A stretch of 64,000 nucleotides of DNA from Rothia amarae (GTDB lineage: Bacteria; Actinomycetota; Actinomycetes; Actinomycetales; Micrococcaceae): positions 248,001-312,000 of the forward strand of contig NZ_CP061538.1 of the NCBI RefSeq assembly GCF_014705945.2, read 5' to 3'. Shown piece after piece: positions 52,959-62,504 of this stretch. The notes below the pieces were generated by a model. It saw only the letters and a program-made list of their open reading frames with translations, ran no database searches and was not told where the DNA came from. How positions within the stretch are numbered: the first letter of the stretch is position 1; each line of letters starts with the position of its first letter. Made by a program: the position numbers and the translations under genes.

Positions 52959-53510
52959 GTGCAGGAAAAAGACGTACAGAACGATATCAAGCACGTTCTC
53001 TTCACCAAAGAAGAAATCGATGCAAAGATTAAAGAACTTGCAGAGCAGGTTGACCGCGATTACGCAGGCAAAGACGTCCTGCTGGTCGGTGTGCTCAAGG
53101 GCGCCATCATGGTCATGGCAGATCTTTCCCGCGCTCTGACCGCTCACTACACTATGGACTGGATGGCTGTTTCTTCTTACGGCTCCGGCACTAAGTCTTC
53201 GGGCGTTGTCCGCATTCTCAAAGACCTTGATACTGACCTCACCGGTCGTGATGTTCTGATTGTTGAAGACATCGTTGACTCAGGTCTGACTTTGCAGTGG
53301 TTGCAGCAGAACCTGCAGCACCGCGGCGCTAACTCTGTTGAAATTTGCGCTTTGTTGCGTAAGCCTAAGTCGGTTAAGACTGATGTTCAGTGCAAGTATG
53401 TTGGCTGGGATATCGAGCCTGAGTTCGTGGTCGGTTACGGGTTGGACTTCGCTGAGCGTTACCGCAACCTTGATTGCATTGCCACTTTGGCACCTCACGT
53501 ATATTCCTAA
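52959..53510 (+). CDS. hpt: Hypoxanthine phosphoribosyltransferase
   Basis: A 183-residue purine salvage enzyme. The PRPP motif is DVLIVEDIVDSGLTL and the N-terminal DVLLVGVLKGAIMVMADL segment is typical. It makes IMP or GMP from hypoxanthine or guanine with PRPP. The start is GTG at 52959. It lies after tilS and before ftsH, the usual actinobacterial order. Confidence 0.94.
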   Translation: MQEKDVQNDIKHVLFTKEEIDAKIKELAEQVDRDYAGKDVLLVGVLKGAIMVMADLSRALTAHYTMDWMAVSSYGSGTKSSGVVRILKDLDTDLTGRDVLIVEDIVDSGLTLQWLQQNLQHRGANSVEICALLRKPKSVKTDVQCKYVGWDIEPEFVVGYGLDFAERYRNLDCIATLAPHVYS

Positions 53511-53528
53511 TTCTTAGGGTGAAAATCC

Positions 53529-53574
53529 CGGTGCGATTCCCCCTTGCTGCGGTGGGGTCGCACCGTAATTTTTT
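53529..53574 (+). terminator. Rho-independent terminator after hpt
   Basis: CGGTGCGA (53529-53536) pairs with TCGCACCG (53558-53565), with further C/G pairing inside, followed by TAATTTTTT. Confidence 0.88.
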
Positions 53575-53727
53575 AGCCCGAAGTGGAACAAACGCTAACT
53601 TATAGGAAGTTTTCAGCGTTGCCTTGTACATTGGGCAAGTACATTTCGATGTGCAACTTATTCTTTCTGCCCGCATATGCAGAATGGTTAGGGCGGCGCC
53701 CGCCGTCTTTATGGAGGACTATTAGCC

Positions 53728-55890
53728 TTGGCGCAAAAAACTAACGACAAGAATCCCGGTGAGAAGAAGGGGTTCTTCAATAAGCTCATTTCAGGACCTT
53801 GGTTCTGGGTTATTCTTGCGGTCATTATTTTTTTCTCTATGTCGCTGAGTAGCCTATTTGGCGGTGCTAGCCGCGTAGACACCAATGTTGGTCTTCAGTT
53901 GTTGAATGACGACAAAGCGGTCAGCGCCAAGATGTATGACGGCGATCAGCGCGTCGATCTGGAGCTTAAAGACGAGTACACCAACTCTGAGGGGCGTAAT
54001 CTCGGTAAGAACGTGACGTTCTACTATGTAGAGCCCCGTGCAACCGACGTCGTTAAAGCAATTGATGATGGACACCTGGATAGCTATACCGATCAACCGG
54101 TAGAGAATAACTGGTTCCTTTCAATGCTGAACCTGATTATTCCTTTCTTGCTGATTGGCGTGGTTTTCTGGTTCCTCATGTCCCGTATGGGCGGTGGCGG
54201 TTCGCAAATTATGAACTTCTCCAAGTCCAAGGCGAAGAAGTTCAATAAGGACAACCCCACGGTTCGTTTTGCGGATGTTGCAGGTGTTGACGAGGCATTG
54301 GCTGAGCTTGAAGAAGTTCGTGAGTTCCTCGCTGAGCCTGAAAAGTTCACCCGTTTGGGCGCAAAGATTCCTAAGGGCGTACTGCTGTACGGCCCTCCCG
54401 GTACCGGTAAGACCTTGCTGGCTAAGGCTGTTGCGGGTGAGGCTGGTGTACCGTTCTACTCCATTTCGGGTTCGGACTTCGTTGAGATGTTCGTGGGTGT
54501 GGGCGCTTCGCGTGTGCGTGATTTGTTCAAGGAAGCAAAATCCAACCCCTCTGCCATTGTTTTCGTGGACGAAATCGACGCCGTCGGCCGCCAGCGCGGT
54601 GTTGGCATGGGCGGCGGTAACGACGAGCGCGAACAGACCTTGAACCAGCTGCTGGTTGAGATGGACGGCTTTGATGGAACCTCCAACGTCATCGTTATTG
54701 CCGCTACGAACCGCCCAGATGTTTTGGACCCCGCGCTTCTTCGCCCCGGTCGTTTTGACCGCCAGGTGGGTGTGGATGCTCCTGATCTCAAGGGCCGTCA
54801 ACGTATTCTTGAAGTTCACGCTGCAGGTAAGCCTATTGACCGCCGCGTTGAGTTGTCATCGGTGGCTAAGCGTACCCCCGGTTTCACCGGTGCGGATCTT
54901 GCGAACGTCATGAACGAAGCTGCTTTGCTGACTGCTCGTGACGGCGGAAACGTGATTGACGAGCGCGCGATTGATGAGGCTATCGATCGTGTGATGGCTG
55001 GTCCGCAGCGTTCCTCACGCATTATGAACGAACACGAACGTAAGATTACCGCCTACCATGAGGGTGGTCACGCTCTGGTTGCAGCCGCCCTGCGTAATTC
55101 TGCGCCCGTTACTAAGATTACGATTCTTCCTCGTGGCCGTGCTCTGGGTTACACCATGGTGATGCCGGAGGACGACAAGTATTCCACCACCCGTCACGAA
55201 CTGCTTGACCAGATGGCGTATGCGATGGGTGGACGCGCGGCTGAAGAATTGATTTTCCATGATCCTTCAACCGGTGCTTCGAACGATATTCAGAAGGCAA
55301 CCGATACTGCACGCAAGATGGTCACCGAGTACGGTATGAGCTCGAAGATTGGTTCTGTGCGTTTGACCGCCCAAGAATCCGACCCATTCCTCGGCGGCGG
55401 TGGCGGAAATTCCAACAATTACTCAGATGCTTTGGCGTTGACGGTTGATCAGGAAGTTGCTGCTTTGCTTTCGGATGCCCACGATGAGGCATACGAGATT
55501 TTGCGGGATAACCGCGACGTCCTCGATCGTCTTTCCTTCGCTCTTTTGGAGAAAGAAACCCTGCTGGAGAACGAGCTGCGTGAGATTTTCGCGGATGTTC
55601 GCAAGCGCCCAGAGCGTAGCTACTGGTACTCCAAGGAGAACCGCGAACCTTCTGATATCCCTCCGGTAAAGGCACCTTCTGAGCTGGAAGAGGAGAAGAA
55701 GGGTAGCGTCCCTCAGGATGAGACTGAAGAAGACAGCATCGTTCAGCAGCCGGTGATTGAGCCGGAAACTGGAACGGTAGAAAAGCCTGCCACCGATGTA
55801 AATCCTTCACCTGGGTTGGGCGGTAACGGTCCTTCCAACGGGGGTATCAATGGTGGGGATATTCATAATCCTTGGGGAGGAAATCTCTAA
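53728..55890 (+). CDS. ftsH: ATP-dependent zinc metalloprotease FtsH
   Basis: A 720-residue membrane protease. Two helices (~25-45, ~132-152) flank the extracytoplasmic domain. Walker A is GPPGTGKT (residues 222-229), Walker [10 protein letters not shown] and the zinc site HEGGH at 444-448. The last ~80 residues are an acidic, then Gly/Asn/Pro-rich tail beyond the protease core. It degrades misassembled membrane proteins and some short-lived regulators. The start is TTG at 53728 with GGAGGA ten bases upstream. The stop overlaps folE by one base. Confidence 0.96.
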   Translation: MAQKTNDKNPGEKKGFFNKLISGPWFWVILAVIIFFSMSLSSLFGGASRVDTNVGLQLLNDDKAVSAKMYDGDQRVDLELKDEYTNSEGRNLGKNVTFYYVEPRATDVVKAIDDGHLDSYTDQPVENNWFLSMLNLIIPFLLIGVVFWFLMSRMGGGGSQIMNFSKSKAKKFNKDNPTVRFADVAGVDEALAELEEVREFLAEPEKFTRLGAKIPKGVLLYGPPGTGKTLLAKAVAGEAGVPFYSISGSDFVEMFVGVGASRVRDLFKEAKSNPSAIVFVDEIDAVGRQRGVGMGGGNDEREQTLNQLLVEMDGFDGTSNVIVIAATNRPDVLDPALLRPGRFDRQVGVDAPDLKGRQRILEVHAAGKPIDRRVELSSVAKRTPGFTGADLANVMNEAALLTARDGGNVIDERAIDEAIDRVMAGPQRSSRIMNEHERKITAYHEGGHALVAAALRNSAPVTKITILPRGRALGYTMVMPEDDKYSTTRHELLDQMAYAMGGRAAEELIFHDPSTGASNDIQKATDTARKMVTEYGMSSKIGSVRLTAQESDPFLGGGGGNSNNYSDALALTVDQEVAALLSDAHDEAYEILRDNRDVLDRLSFALLEKETLLENELREIFADVRKRPERSYWYSKENREPSDIPPVKAPSELEEEKKGSVPQDETEEDSIVQQPVIEPETGTVEKPATDVNPSPGLGGNGPSNGGINGGDIHNPWGGNL

Positions 55891-56459
55891 TGAGCATTGA
55901 TCAGCCCCGTATCGAAGCCGCTGTTCGGGAAATCCTTGAGGCAATCGGGGAGGATCCGAACCGGGACGGCTTGCAGGACACCCCTGCACGTGTAGCTCGT
56001 GCTTATGCGGAAATGTTCAGTGGTCTGCATGAGGATCCGAAGGAGCTTCTGAGTAAGACCTTCGATATTGAACATTCTGAGATGGTGCTGGTAAAGGACA
56101 TTCCGTTTTACTCTACCTGTGAGCATCATCTGGTTCCTTTCTACGGAACTGCTCATATTGGGTATATCCCGGGGGAGAACGGGAAAGTTACCGGGTTGTC
56201 TAAACTGGCTCGTGTGGTTGATCTGTTTGCTAAGCGCCCTCAGGTGCAGGAGCGTATGACTACTCAGATTGTGGAGGCTCTTGAAGACAGCCTTCAGCCT
56301 GCAGGCGCCATCGTCGTGGTGGAGGGGGAGCACATGTGCATGAGTATGCGCGGCGTGCGTAAACCCGGTGCCAAGACGGTGACGAGCGCAGTGCGTGGTC
56401 AATTACGTAATGAGGCTACTCGTGCGGAGGCTATGAGCCTGATTATGAGTAAAAACTAG
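55890..56459 (+). CDS. folE: GTP cyclohydrolase I
   Basis: A 189-residue enzyme, first in folate synthesis, converting GTP to 7,8-dihydroneopterin triphosphate. Zinc-binding residues are visible in [20 protein letters not shown] and [13 protein letters not shown]. The ATG at 55890 overlaps the ftsH stop and follows GGGGAGG. In related genomes folP, folB and folK follow directly; here a terminator and a divergent iron operon intervene. Confidence 0.96.
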   Translation: MSIDQPRIEAAVREILEAIGEDPNRDGLQDTPARVARAYAEMFSGLHEDPKELLSKTFDIEHSEMVLVKDIPFYSTCEHHLVPFYGTAHIGYIPGENGKVTGLSKLARVVDLFAKRPQVQERMTTQIVEALEDSLQPAGAIVVVEGEHMCMSMRGVRKPGAKTVTSAVRGQLRNEATRAEAMSLIMSKN

Positions 56460-56477
56460 TTTTTACTAGGTAAAGAT

Positions 56478-56515
56478 AAAAGGATGCCGGGGAAATAAAT
56501 CCCCGGCATCCTTTT
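56478..56515. terminator. Terminator after folE, shared with the iron transport operon
   Basis: Perfect 16-base arms (56478-56493, 56500-56515) with A-run and T-run on either side, between convergent folE and the ABC ATPase gene. Confidence 0.93.
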
Positions 56516-56549
56516 ATATAGAACTTCTTTGAGACCTGCATGGGTGGAT

Positions 56550-57311
56550 TTAGCTCACCGTTGCAATGACCGGGGTATCCCCATGATGCAAAATTTCAGT
56601 TTCTACTTCAAAGACTGCACGTAACAATTCAGGGGTAAGGAGGTCACGAGGGCTACCTTGTGCTTGTAGGGTACCTTCTTTCATCACGAGCAACTCGTCG
56701 CAGAAACGTGCAGAGAGGTTAATATCGTGGATTGCAACCAGGGCTAGGGCGCCTGTGGCACGTACTTGCTCGCGTACCTGTGCTAATAAGAACAACTGCT
56801 TATTGAGATCGAGAGCGCTCGTTGGCTCATCAAGAAGCATCACCGCAGGCTTAGCAACAAGCATCTGGGCAAAGGCTACCATTTGCCGTTGCCCTCCAGA
56901 GAGTTCACTGAGATAGCGGTGTGCGAGATGAGAAATTTTTAGGTCGCACATTACCTCAGCAGCTAGATTCTCCACACCATGGCTAGAAGAATCCCGAGAA
57001 GCTGACACCATGACGGTCTCAAAAGCTGTGAGTGCTGCAGAACCTGGTAAATCTTGAGGAACATACCCGATATGGCGAAAGTGCTCTTTGGGGGCAATCT
57101 GTTTGCCGTTTAGAGTTACCCTCACAGTACCTAATTGCGGCTTATGTACTCCCGCTATTGTTTTGAGAAGGGTTGATTTACCACAGGCGTTGGGACCAAG
57201 TAGGCCTACTACCTTCCCAGAGGTAAGAGGGGCAACGGTGAGATTATCGAGAACTTGATGCTTGCCGTAGGCGGTATGTAGCCCGTTGACCTCTACTGAA
57301 GTTTCTACCAT
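56550..57311 (-). CDS. Iron-siderophore ABC transporter ATP-binding protein (FecE/FepC type)
   Basis: A 253-residue ATPase with Walker A GPNACGKSTLL (~40-48), signature LSGGQRQMVAFAQML and Walker B VMLLDEPTSALD. The D-loop and switch are typical of FecE-type ATPases (AIHDINLSARFCDEL). It ends the operon and overlaps the permease gene by seven bases. Confidence 0.9.
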   Translation of the reverse strand: MVETSVEVNGLHTAYGKHQVLDNLTVAPLTSGKVVGLLGPNACGKSTLLKTIAGVHKPQLGTVRVTLNGKQIAPKEHFRHIGYVPQDLPGSAALTAFETVMVSASRDSSSHGVENLAAEVMCDLKISHLAHRYLSELSGGQRQMVAFAQMLVAKPAVMLLDEPTSALDLNKQLFLLAQVREQVRATGALALVAIHDINLSARFCDELLVMKEGTLQAQGSPRDLLTPELLRAVFEVETEILHHGDTPVIATVS

Positions 57312-58363
57312 TGGGTTCTCTTTCTAGTCATAATGATGAGGAAGAAGAACGGTACACCTACCAAGGCAGTAATAATTCCAATGGGAATAGCGATTCCTGG
57401 AACAATTACTAGGCTCAAGGCGTGGGCAGCGCACAGGATTCCAGCTCCTGCCGCCATCGATGCAGGAAGGAAATAGCGTTGGTCCTCGCCGACGAGTAGA
57501 CGGGCAATATGCGGTCCTACAAGACCGATAAAGCCAATTACTCCGGCAAAAGCTACAGCAGTTGCCGCCAGAACTGAAACCAGTATTAGTACAGTGATTC
57601 GAACGCGGGCGACGTTGATGCCCATTGCCCGTGCCCGTTCGTCGCCTAAGCGCAAAGCAGTGAGTTTCCATGAGAGCACCCACATCCACGGCAATGCAAT
57701 CAGCAAGACTCCTGCAAGGACGATATTTCCCAACCAGGTTGCTCGCGTCAGGGAACCCATAGTCCAAAAAACAATCTGCTGGAGTGCCTCGGTAGAAGCC
57801 TTGTACTGCAACAATGCCAGCATCGCTTGAAACATGAAAACTAGTCCAATGCCTAGAAGAATCATGGTTTCCGAACTCGCTCCGCGAAGTACCGAAAAGA
57901 AGACAATTAATGATGTAGCAGCAATGGCGCTAACCCACGCCACAAAGGCAAGGTTGAGCTGAGGGAGGGGCAAAAAGCTCCAGCCTAAAACGATGGCGCT
58001 CGCCCCACCCAAAGCCGCTGCGGCAGAGATGCCCAAGGTGAAGGGTTCAGCCAGCGGGTTGTTCAGAATTGTCTGCATCTGCGCACCTGCAGCACTGAGA
58101 GAGACACCGATGAGTACTGCCATCACCGACATCGGTAAGCGGAGTTTCCAGAGTACTGTGCGCTGAGTTTCAGAGAGCGCGGAAGGGTCAAACACTCCGT
58201 GGATAACTTGCATAAACCCGATATCAATCGGACCTACAACGGTGCTCACGATAAACGCAATGGTAGCTGTGGCTATCAACAACCCAATAAGTGTCCAGCG
58301 CCGCCGTACCACTGCCCGGTGAGTGCGTACAAGTGATGAAGGGGTCTCGCTAGCGATTGCCAT
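57305..58363 (-). CDS. FecCD-family permease for iron-siderophore uptake
   Basis: A 352-residue permease with about nine to ten helices and FecCD signatures LAEPFTLGISAAAALGGA, GVIGFIGLVGPHIARLLVG and a GxALxLxGxLLQ-like VSLSAAGAQMQTILNNP. It is a single permease gene, so it probably works as a homodimer. It starts one base after the stop of the binding-protein gene. Confidence 0.92.
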   Translation of the reverse strand: MAIASETPSSLVRTHRAVVRRRWTLIGLLIATATIAFIVSTVVGPIDIGFMQVIHGVFDPSALSETQRTVLWKLRLPMSVMAVLIGVSLSAAGAQMQTILNNPLAEPFTLGISAAAALGGASAIVLGWSFLPLPQLNLAFVAWVSAIAATSLIVFFSVLRGASSETMILLGIGLVFMFQAMLALLQYKASTEALQQIVFWTMGSLTRATWLGNIVLAGVLLIALPWMWVLSWKLTALRLGDERARAMGINVARVRITVLILVSVLAATAVAFAGVIGFIGLVGPHIARLLVGEDQRYFLPASMAAGAGILCAAHALSLVIVPGIAIPIGIITALVGVPFFFLIIMTRKRTQW

Positions 58364-59542
58364 TTATTTCTGATCTACCTTGTGCTGAACGAAGAATGTT
58401 CCAGAAGCTTCAAAGGGCTGGAAATCTTGGTGTGCCTGCTTGATTTCCTGATCCATATCTAGGTCGGTAAAGAGTTCAGGGTGTAGCCACTGAGCAATTT
58501 GTTGAATGGCGAGGTAGTTCAAGGGGGAGTCGTAATACTGGTGCCAAATTCCGTAGAATTCCCCATTTTGCGGTGCTTTGAGTTGGTCGAAACCTGGGGT
58601 TTTGAGCAGTCCTGCCAGAGTGCTCTCTGCATGAGAGTAATCGGTGGCATAACCCAAAGAAACGTGAGGTACCGGTTGAGGCTTATCTTTTTTGGGTGCC
58701 CAGGAGCCACCGGTGGCTATGATGACCTCTGGTTGCTGTTCGATTACTTTTTCAGGGGTAAGAGATCCTTCTTCGCCATCGAGGAGGTTATCTCCGATAT
58801 TTTCTCCGCCTGCAACATTTATAAATTCCGCAAAGTTTGATTTGTTGAACGACATGCAGCAATCGGTCTGGCCGGCTGCACGCCAGAGGAAAGTACGGGG
58901 CTTGGAATCGGCGGAAGCAACCTTTTCTTTGACGCCTTCAACTACCTGCTTCCAGTGCTCATTGAACTTCTGAGCCTGCTCCTCGCGGTCAAATACTTTG
59001 CCAAATATATCAACGGAAGCTGTGGTGTTCTCCAAGGGGTGCTGGCGGAAATCAGTAACGAGGTATTTGATTCCTGCTGTATCCATCTTGTCAATCATGC
59101 CTGTGCCCTGGGCGGCATCGTAGTGGTCTTTGGTGATGATGACGATGTCGGGGGAGTAGGAGATGAGGTTTTCAACCGTTACATCGCCTTTGGCAATAGC
59201 TCCGATAGTGGGAACATCGTTGAGTTCGGGGTGAGTTTCTTCTAGCTTCTGGTAGAAGGAGGGGGCGCTGGTTTTGAGATCTGAACCCATAGCGACGACG
59301 TTTTTGAAAGGTTCTTCGTGGTTCAGGATTGAGGTGGCAAAGAGTGCGCGTCCTTCGCCGAGGACTATGCGCTCGGGGGCTTTATTAAATTCCACGGTGT
59401 GCCCGATGACGTCGGTAACTGTGAATGTTTCTGAAGAATCTTGGGTGGATGATTCTTCAGTAGAAGTGGTTCCGCAAGCGGTGAGAGATCCGAGAAGTGT
59501 TGCTACAGCGAGAGTGCTGCCAATGCGCTTGAGTAGTCTCAT
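58364..59542 (-). CDS. Iron-siderophore-binding lipoprotein (FecB/BtuF type)
   Basis: A 392-residue binding protein with a lipobox LTACG (Cys23). The fold has TVTDVIGHTVEFNKAPERIV and the clamp region TPEKVIEQQPEVIIATGGSW; it binds ferric siderophores or haem. The ATG at 59542 is preferred because the signal starts MRLLKRIG. The operator-like sites at 59585-59620 lie about 45 bases upstream, between divergent folP and this gene. Confidence 0.87.
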   Translation of the reverse strand: MRLLKRIGSTLAVATLLGSLTACGTTSTEESSTQDSSETFTVTDVIGHTVEFNKAPERIVLGEGRALFATSILNHEEPFKNVVAMGSDLKTSAPSFYQKLEETHPELNDVPTIGAIAKGDVTVENLISYSPDIVIITKDHYDAAQGTGMIDKMDTAGIKYLVTDFRQHPLENTTASVDIFGKVFDREEQAQKFNEHWKQVVEGVKEKVASADSKPRTFLWRAAGQTDCCMSFNKSNFAEFINVAGGENIGDNLLDGEEGSLTPEKVIEQQPEVIIATGGSWAPKKDKPQPVPHVSLGYATDYSHAESTLAGLLKTPGFDQLKAPQNGEFYGIWHQYYDSPLNYLAIQQIAQWLHPELFTDLDMDQEIKQAHQDFQPFEASGTFFVQHKVDQK

Positions 59543-59584
59543 GAGCTGCTTTCTAATGAATGTACTAAGTGTGAACAAAATAAT

Positions 59585-59618
59585 AAGTAAGGTAATACTT
59601 ACTTAGGTAGACCTTACC
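59585..59618 (-). promoter_or_regulatory. Iron-box-like operator of the siderophore operon
   Basis: AAGTAAG/CTTACTT (59585-59591, 59598-59604) forms a perfect inverted repeat with six-base spacing; next to it TTAGGTAGACCTTAC (59603-59617) resembles the DtxR/IdeR consensus half-sites. Position upstream of an iron uptake operon supports an iron-dependent repressor site, but it is read by eye only. Confidence 0.5.
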
Positions 59619-59740
59619 CGTACTTTAATCGTGTGTAAAATTACTTTTAAACAGGTCTAGAGGTAGCAAGCGCGGCGGAGCTGGAAGAAAAACCCTTTGC
59701 TCAGTGAGATGATAAAAATCCACGATGAACAGAGGAGCTA

Positions 59741-60628
59741 ATGATGGAAAATATTCGTGGCTGGGGATCGTACGAAAATCTCCCTGCTGACAGAACTCTG
59801 GTCATGGGAATCCTTAATGTCACCCCTGACTCCTTCTCAGACGGCGGTCAACACTATGGGGTGGAAGACGCCGTAGCGCACGCCCGGCAGATGATTACAG
59901 ACGGCGCAGATATCATCGACGTCGGAGGCGAATCGACCCGTCCTGGATCGGTGCGTATTACTCCTGAGGAGGAGCAGCGCCGTATTCTGCCGGTCATTCG
60001 AGAACTGGCAAAAATGGGTGCGGTGATGAGTGTGGATACCCTTAACCCCGAAACGGCTCGCGCAAGTATTGAAGCCGGGGCGCACATCATTAATGATGTT
60101 TCGGGAATGAGCCTTCGCGACGACATGATTGCCGTAGCTGCTGATTTGCAGGTTCCCTATATTCTGATGCACGCCCGAGGCGATTCCAACACCATGGATT
60201 CAAAGGCCGTGTATGAAGACACTGTTTCTGAAATTTGTGAGGAACTCACGACTCTGCGCCGGCGGCTGCTGGATGGCGGTGTGAAACCGGAAAATATCAT
60301 CATTGATCCTGGTCTGGGGTTCGCTAAAGCTGGAGATCAGGACTGGGAATTGTTGGCAGGAATTGACCGCTTGAAAGAGTTGGGTCATCCTGTGCTGATT
60401 GCCGGGTCCCGCAAACGTTTTGTTGCCGCCTTGCTAGATGCGGAGGACGATCGTCGAGCGCAGTCGCCCGGGCATCATCGCTCGCCTGCTGATCGAGATG
60501 GGGCGACCACTACCATAAGCACTATTTCTGCTCAGCAGGGAGCTTGGGCAGTACGGGTGCATAATGTGCAGCCCACTGCCGATGCCATTGCGGTGGTGGA
60601 AACCCTACGGCGGGTAGCAGAAAAATAA
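59741..60628 (+). CDS. folP: Dihydropteroate synthase
   Basis: A 295-residue enzyme that joins p-aminobenzoate and dihydropterin pyrophosphate, the sulfonamide target. Motifs are GILNVTPDSFSDGG, DVGGESTRPGS, IINDVSG and IDPGLGFAKAGDQDW. A polar segment around DDRRAQSPGHHRSPADRDG precedes the last helices. GAGGAG precedes the ATG. The folate operon resumes here after the iron transport genes. Confidence 0.95.
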   Translation: MMENIRGWGSYENLPADRTLVMGILNVTPDSFSDGGQHYGVEDAVAHARQMITDGADIIDVGGESTRPGSVRITPEEEQRRILPVIRELAKMGAVMSVDTLNPETARASIEAGAHIINDVSGMSLRDDMIAVAADLQVPYILMHARGDSNTMDSKAVYEDTVSEICEELTTLRRRLLDGGVKPENIIIDPGLGFAKAGDQDWELLAGIDRLKELGHPVLIAGSRKRFVAALLDAEDDRRAQSPGHHRSPADRDGATTTISTISAQQGAWAVRVHNVQPTADAIAVVETLRRVAEK

Positions 60629-60920
60629 GTTGCCGTCATTTCTGTTCTCTTTTATTTCAGCTACTGAAGTGGCTGGCGTAATTTTTTGAAATAGGAGGGA
60701 AGAAGAGAGGGAAGTTCTTGTGATGTTGACCTCCCCTTTCTTCGGTGGATCTTTATGTCCGCAAAAAATCCCCCTGATTATTGCGGGTAGAATGTGCGAT
60801 TAATGAATGAGACTGCATATATTCATTTCTAAGGAATATGCCTTCGGAGTGATTAATGAGGATAATAGCGTTTAAGGATGAGCCTTTTACCCTCAAGATG
60901 GAAACAGTATAAGGAAACCA
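60629..60920. other. folP-folB gap with possible leader peptide
   Basis: About 290 bases, A+T-rich, unusual inside a folate operon. It contains a weak GAAGAAG/CTTTCTTC hairpin (about 60698-60743) and, just before folB, an 18-codon reading frame (60856-60912). No other gene seen. Confidence 0.5.
60856..60912 (+). CDS. Possible 18-residue leader peptide upstream of folB
   Basis: ATG after CGGAG with suitable spacing; product MRIIAFKDEPFTLKMETV; the TAA overlaps the folB ribosome binding site (folB GTG starts eight bases later). Translation coupling or attenuation is possible but unproven. Confidence 0.25.
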   Translation: MRIIAFKDEPFTLKMETV

Positions 60921-61343
60921 GTGACCCTCACCGAAAAATCTGCAATGTCTAGCACTTCTGTTAATCAGTATGCGCGCATGGATCGTATCACTCTGACTGG
61001 AGTGGGGGTAGTGGGTTATCACGGTGTTTTAGATTCTGAGAAGCAGTCCGGCCAGCCTTTCTTTGTAGACATTACGATGTTTACTGATTTTCAACGCGCC
61101 TCTGAAAGTGATGATGTTGAAAACACCGTGAATTATGCCGAGGTTGCAGAGTTAATTCGGGATGTCATTACCGGAGATTCCTTGGATTTGATTGAGACTC
61201 TTGCGGAAAATATTGCGCAGGCTGTTTTGGCTCGTTTTCCCTTGGAAGCTTTGGAACTTACCGTCCATAAGCCAAAGGCACCCATCGAGGTTACCTTCTC
61301 TGATGTTTCTGTCACCGTATTCAGGGAGAGAAAATGTCTGTAA
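60921..61343 (+). CDS. folB: Dihydroneopterin aldolase
   Basis: A 140-residue enzyme of folate synthesis. Family motifs are GVGVVGYHGVLDSEKQSGQPF and VNYAEVAELIRDVI, then the Glu/Lys residues of LIETLAE and VHKPKAP. It cleaves dihydroneopterin to 6-hydroxymethyl-dihydropterin and glycolaldehyde. GTG at 60921 with AAGGAAACCA upstream gives ~20 extra residues before the core. It overlaps folK by ten bases. Confidence 0.94.
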   Translation: MTLTEKSAMSSTSVNQYARMDRITLTGVGVVGYHGVLDSEKQSGQPFFVDITMFTDFQRASESDDVENTVNYAEVAELIRDVITGDSLDLIETLAENIAQAVLARFPLEALELTVHKPKAPIEVTFSDVSVTVFRERKCL

Positions 61344-61840
61344 AAGCTATTCTCGCTTTGGGGTCTAACCTGGGCGAAAAAGAAGAAACATTAGTGCGTG
61401 CTATCGGTGATATCTGTAGCCACGACAAAATTGTGTTGCGAAAAATCTCTCCCATGGCAATTACAGAAGCGGTAGGCGGTCCGCAGGATCAGCCTGATTT
61501 CTTGAATCTTGTGGTGGAAATTGAAACGAGCCTACGCCCCTTTGAACTGCTGCATTTTTGCCAGAGCGTAGAGCAAAAGCATCACCGTGTCCGCGAGGTA
61601 CGATGGGGGCCGCGCACGCTGGATATTGACATTATTGAATACGGCAGTTTAGAGATGGACGAACCTGATCTCACCCTGCCTCACCCCCTAGCGGCAGAGC
61701 GGGCTTTTGTGCTGGAGCCCTGGGCTCGCATGGATCCTGCTGCCCAGCTTGAGGGGCAACTGGTCAGCAAGTTAGCTGAGCAGGCTGATGATTTTGACGG
61801 CATCATTGAATTCCGAGACGCCCCGGTGGTGTGCGCATGA
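61334..61840 (+). CDS. folK: 6-hydroxymethyl-7,8-dihydropterin pyrophosphokinase
   Basis: A 168-residue HPPK. Motifs are ALGSNLGEKEETLVRA, the PQDQPDFLNLVVEIET segment, and RWGPRTLDIDIIEYG followed by LPHPLAAERAFVLEPW. It transfers pyrophosphate from ATP to the pterin before FolP. The stop overlaps the next ATG by four bases. Confidence 0.95.
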   Translation: MSVKAILALGSNLGEKEETLVRAIGDICSHDKIVLRKISPMAITEAVGGPQDQPDFLNLVVEIETSLRPFELLHFCQSVEQKHHRVREVRWGPRTLDIDIIEYGSLEMDEPDLTLPHPLAAERAFVLEPWARMDPAAQLEGQLVSKLAEQADDFDGIIEFRDAPVVCA

Positions 61841-62367
61841 GCTCGCTGAAAATGCGAATTCTTCTTCTTGTCTTTGTTGTTTCTTTGGCTGCAGGGGCGT
61901 TGCTCAACGGACTGAGCGTGGGCGCCGGTGGTCCTGAGCTTCAACTGCCTGCCACTGTTCTTGTGGTCAGCGTGATTTATTGCGGTATTTTGCTGTGGTT
62001 TGGCGTGCAGGTCTCTAAGTATCGGGATCGTGAAAGAAGGCAGGACGCTCGCGCTATGAATCCGCTCACCGCTGCTCGCACAGTGGTATGGGCTCAAACC
62101 GCAGCGTATGTAGGGGTGATGTTTTCTGGCTGGCATGTTGCTCTAATTTTCTATCACCTGGGGCTACTGTCCGTTCGTGCTACCTGGGGCCCGGTATGGG
62201 GCGCAATCATCGGAGTTATCTCAGGTGTGCTCATGCTCGTGGTGGGAATTATCGTGGAGAACATGTGCAAAATTCCGCCGGGAGATTCTGACGACGACGG
62301 GTCGGGCTCCCTTGCCCCCAACACCGAACAAGCTAACCGAGGTCTGGCGCGGCGTCGTCCTGAATAA
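61837..62367 (+). CDS. DUF3180 membrane protein
   Basis: A 176-residue protein with four predicted helices, belonging to the actinobacterial DUF3180 family found after folK. A positively charged loop with RAMNPLTAARTVVWAQTAA lies between helices 2 and 3, and the tail is acidic then basic. Function unknown. The ATG at 61837 gives a four-base overlap with folK. Confidence 0.85.
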   Translation: MSSLKMRILLLVFVVSLAAGALLNGLSVGAGGPELQLPATVLVVSVIYCGILLWFGVQVSKYRDRERRQDARAMNPLTAARTVVWAQTAAYVGVMFSGWHVALIFYHLGLLSVRATWGPVWGAIIGVISGVLMLVVGIIVENMCKIPPGDSDDDGSGSLAPNTEQANRGLARRRPE

Positions 62368-62504
62368 GCGATAGGCAAGGGCAAACGCTTCGGCTACGGC
62401 GGAGAAGTTCGAGTTTTTCGTTCCTGGGGAGGATTCGCTACGCACAGAGGATTGAGATAATAGGGGCAGATAGCCTCATTCTGTTGGAACCACCGAGGAG
62501 AACA

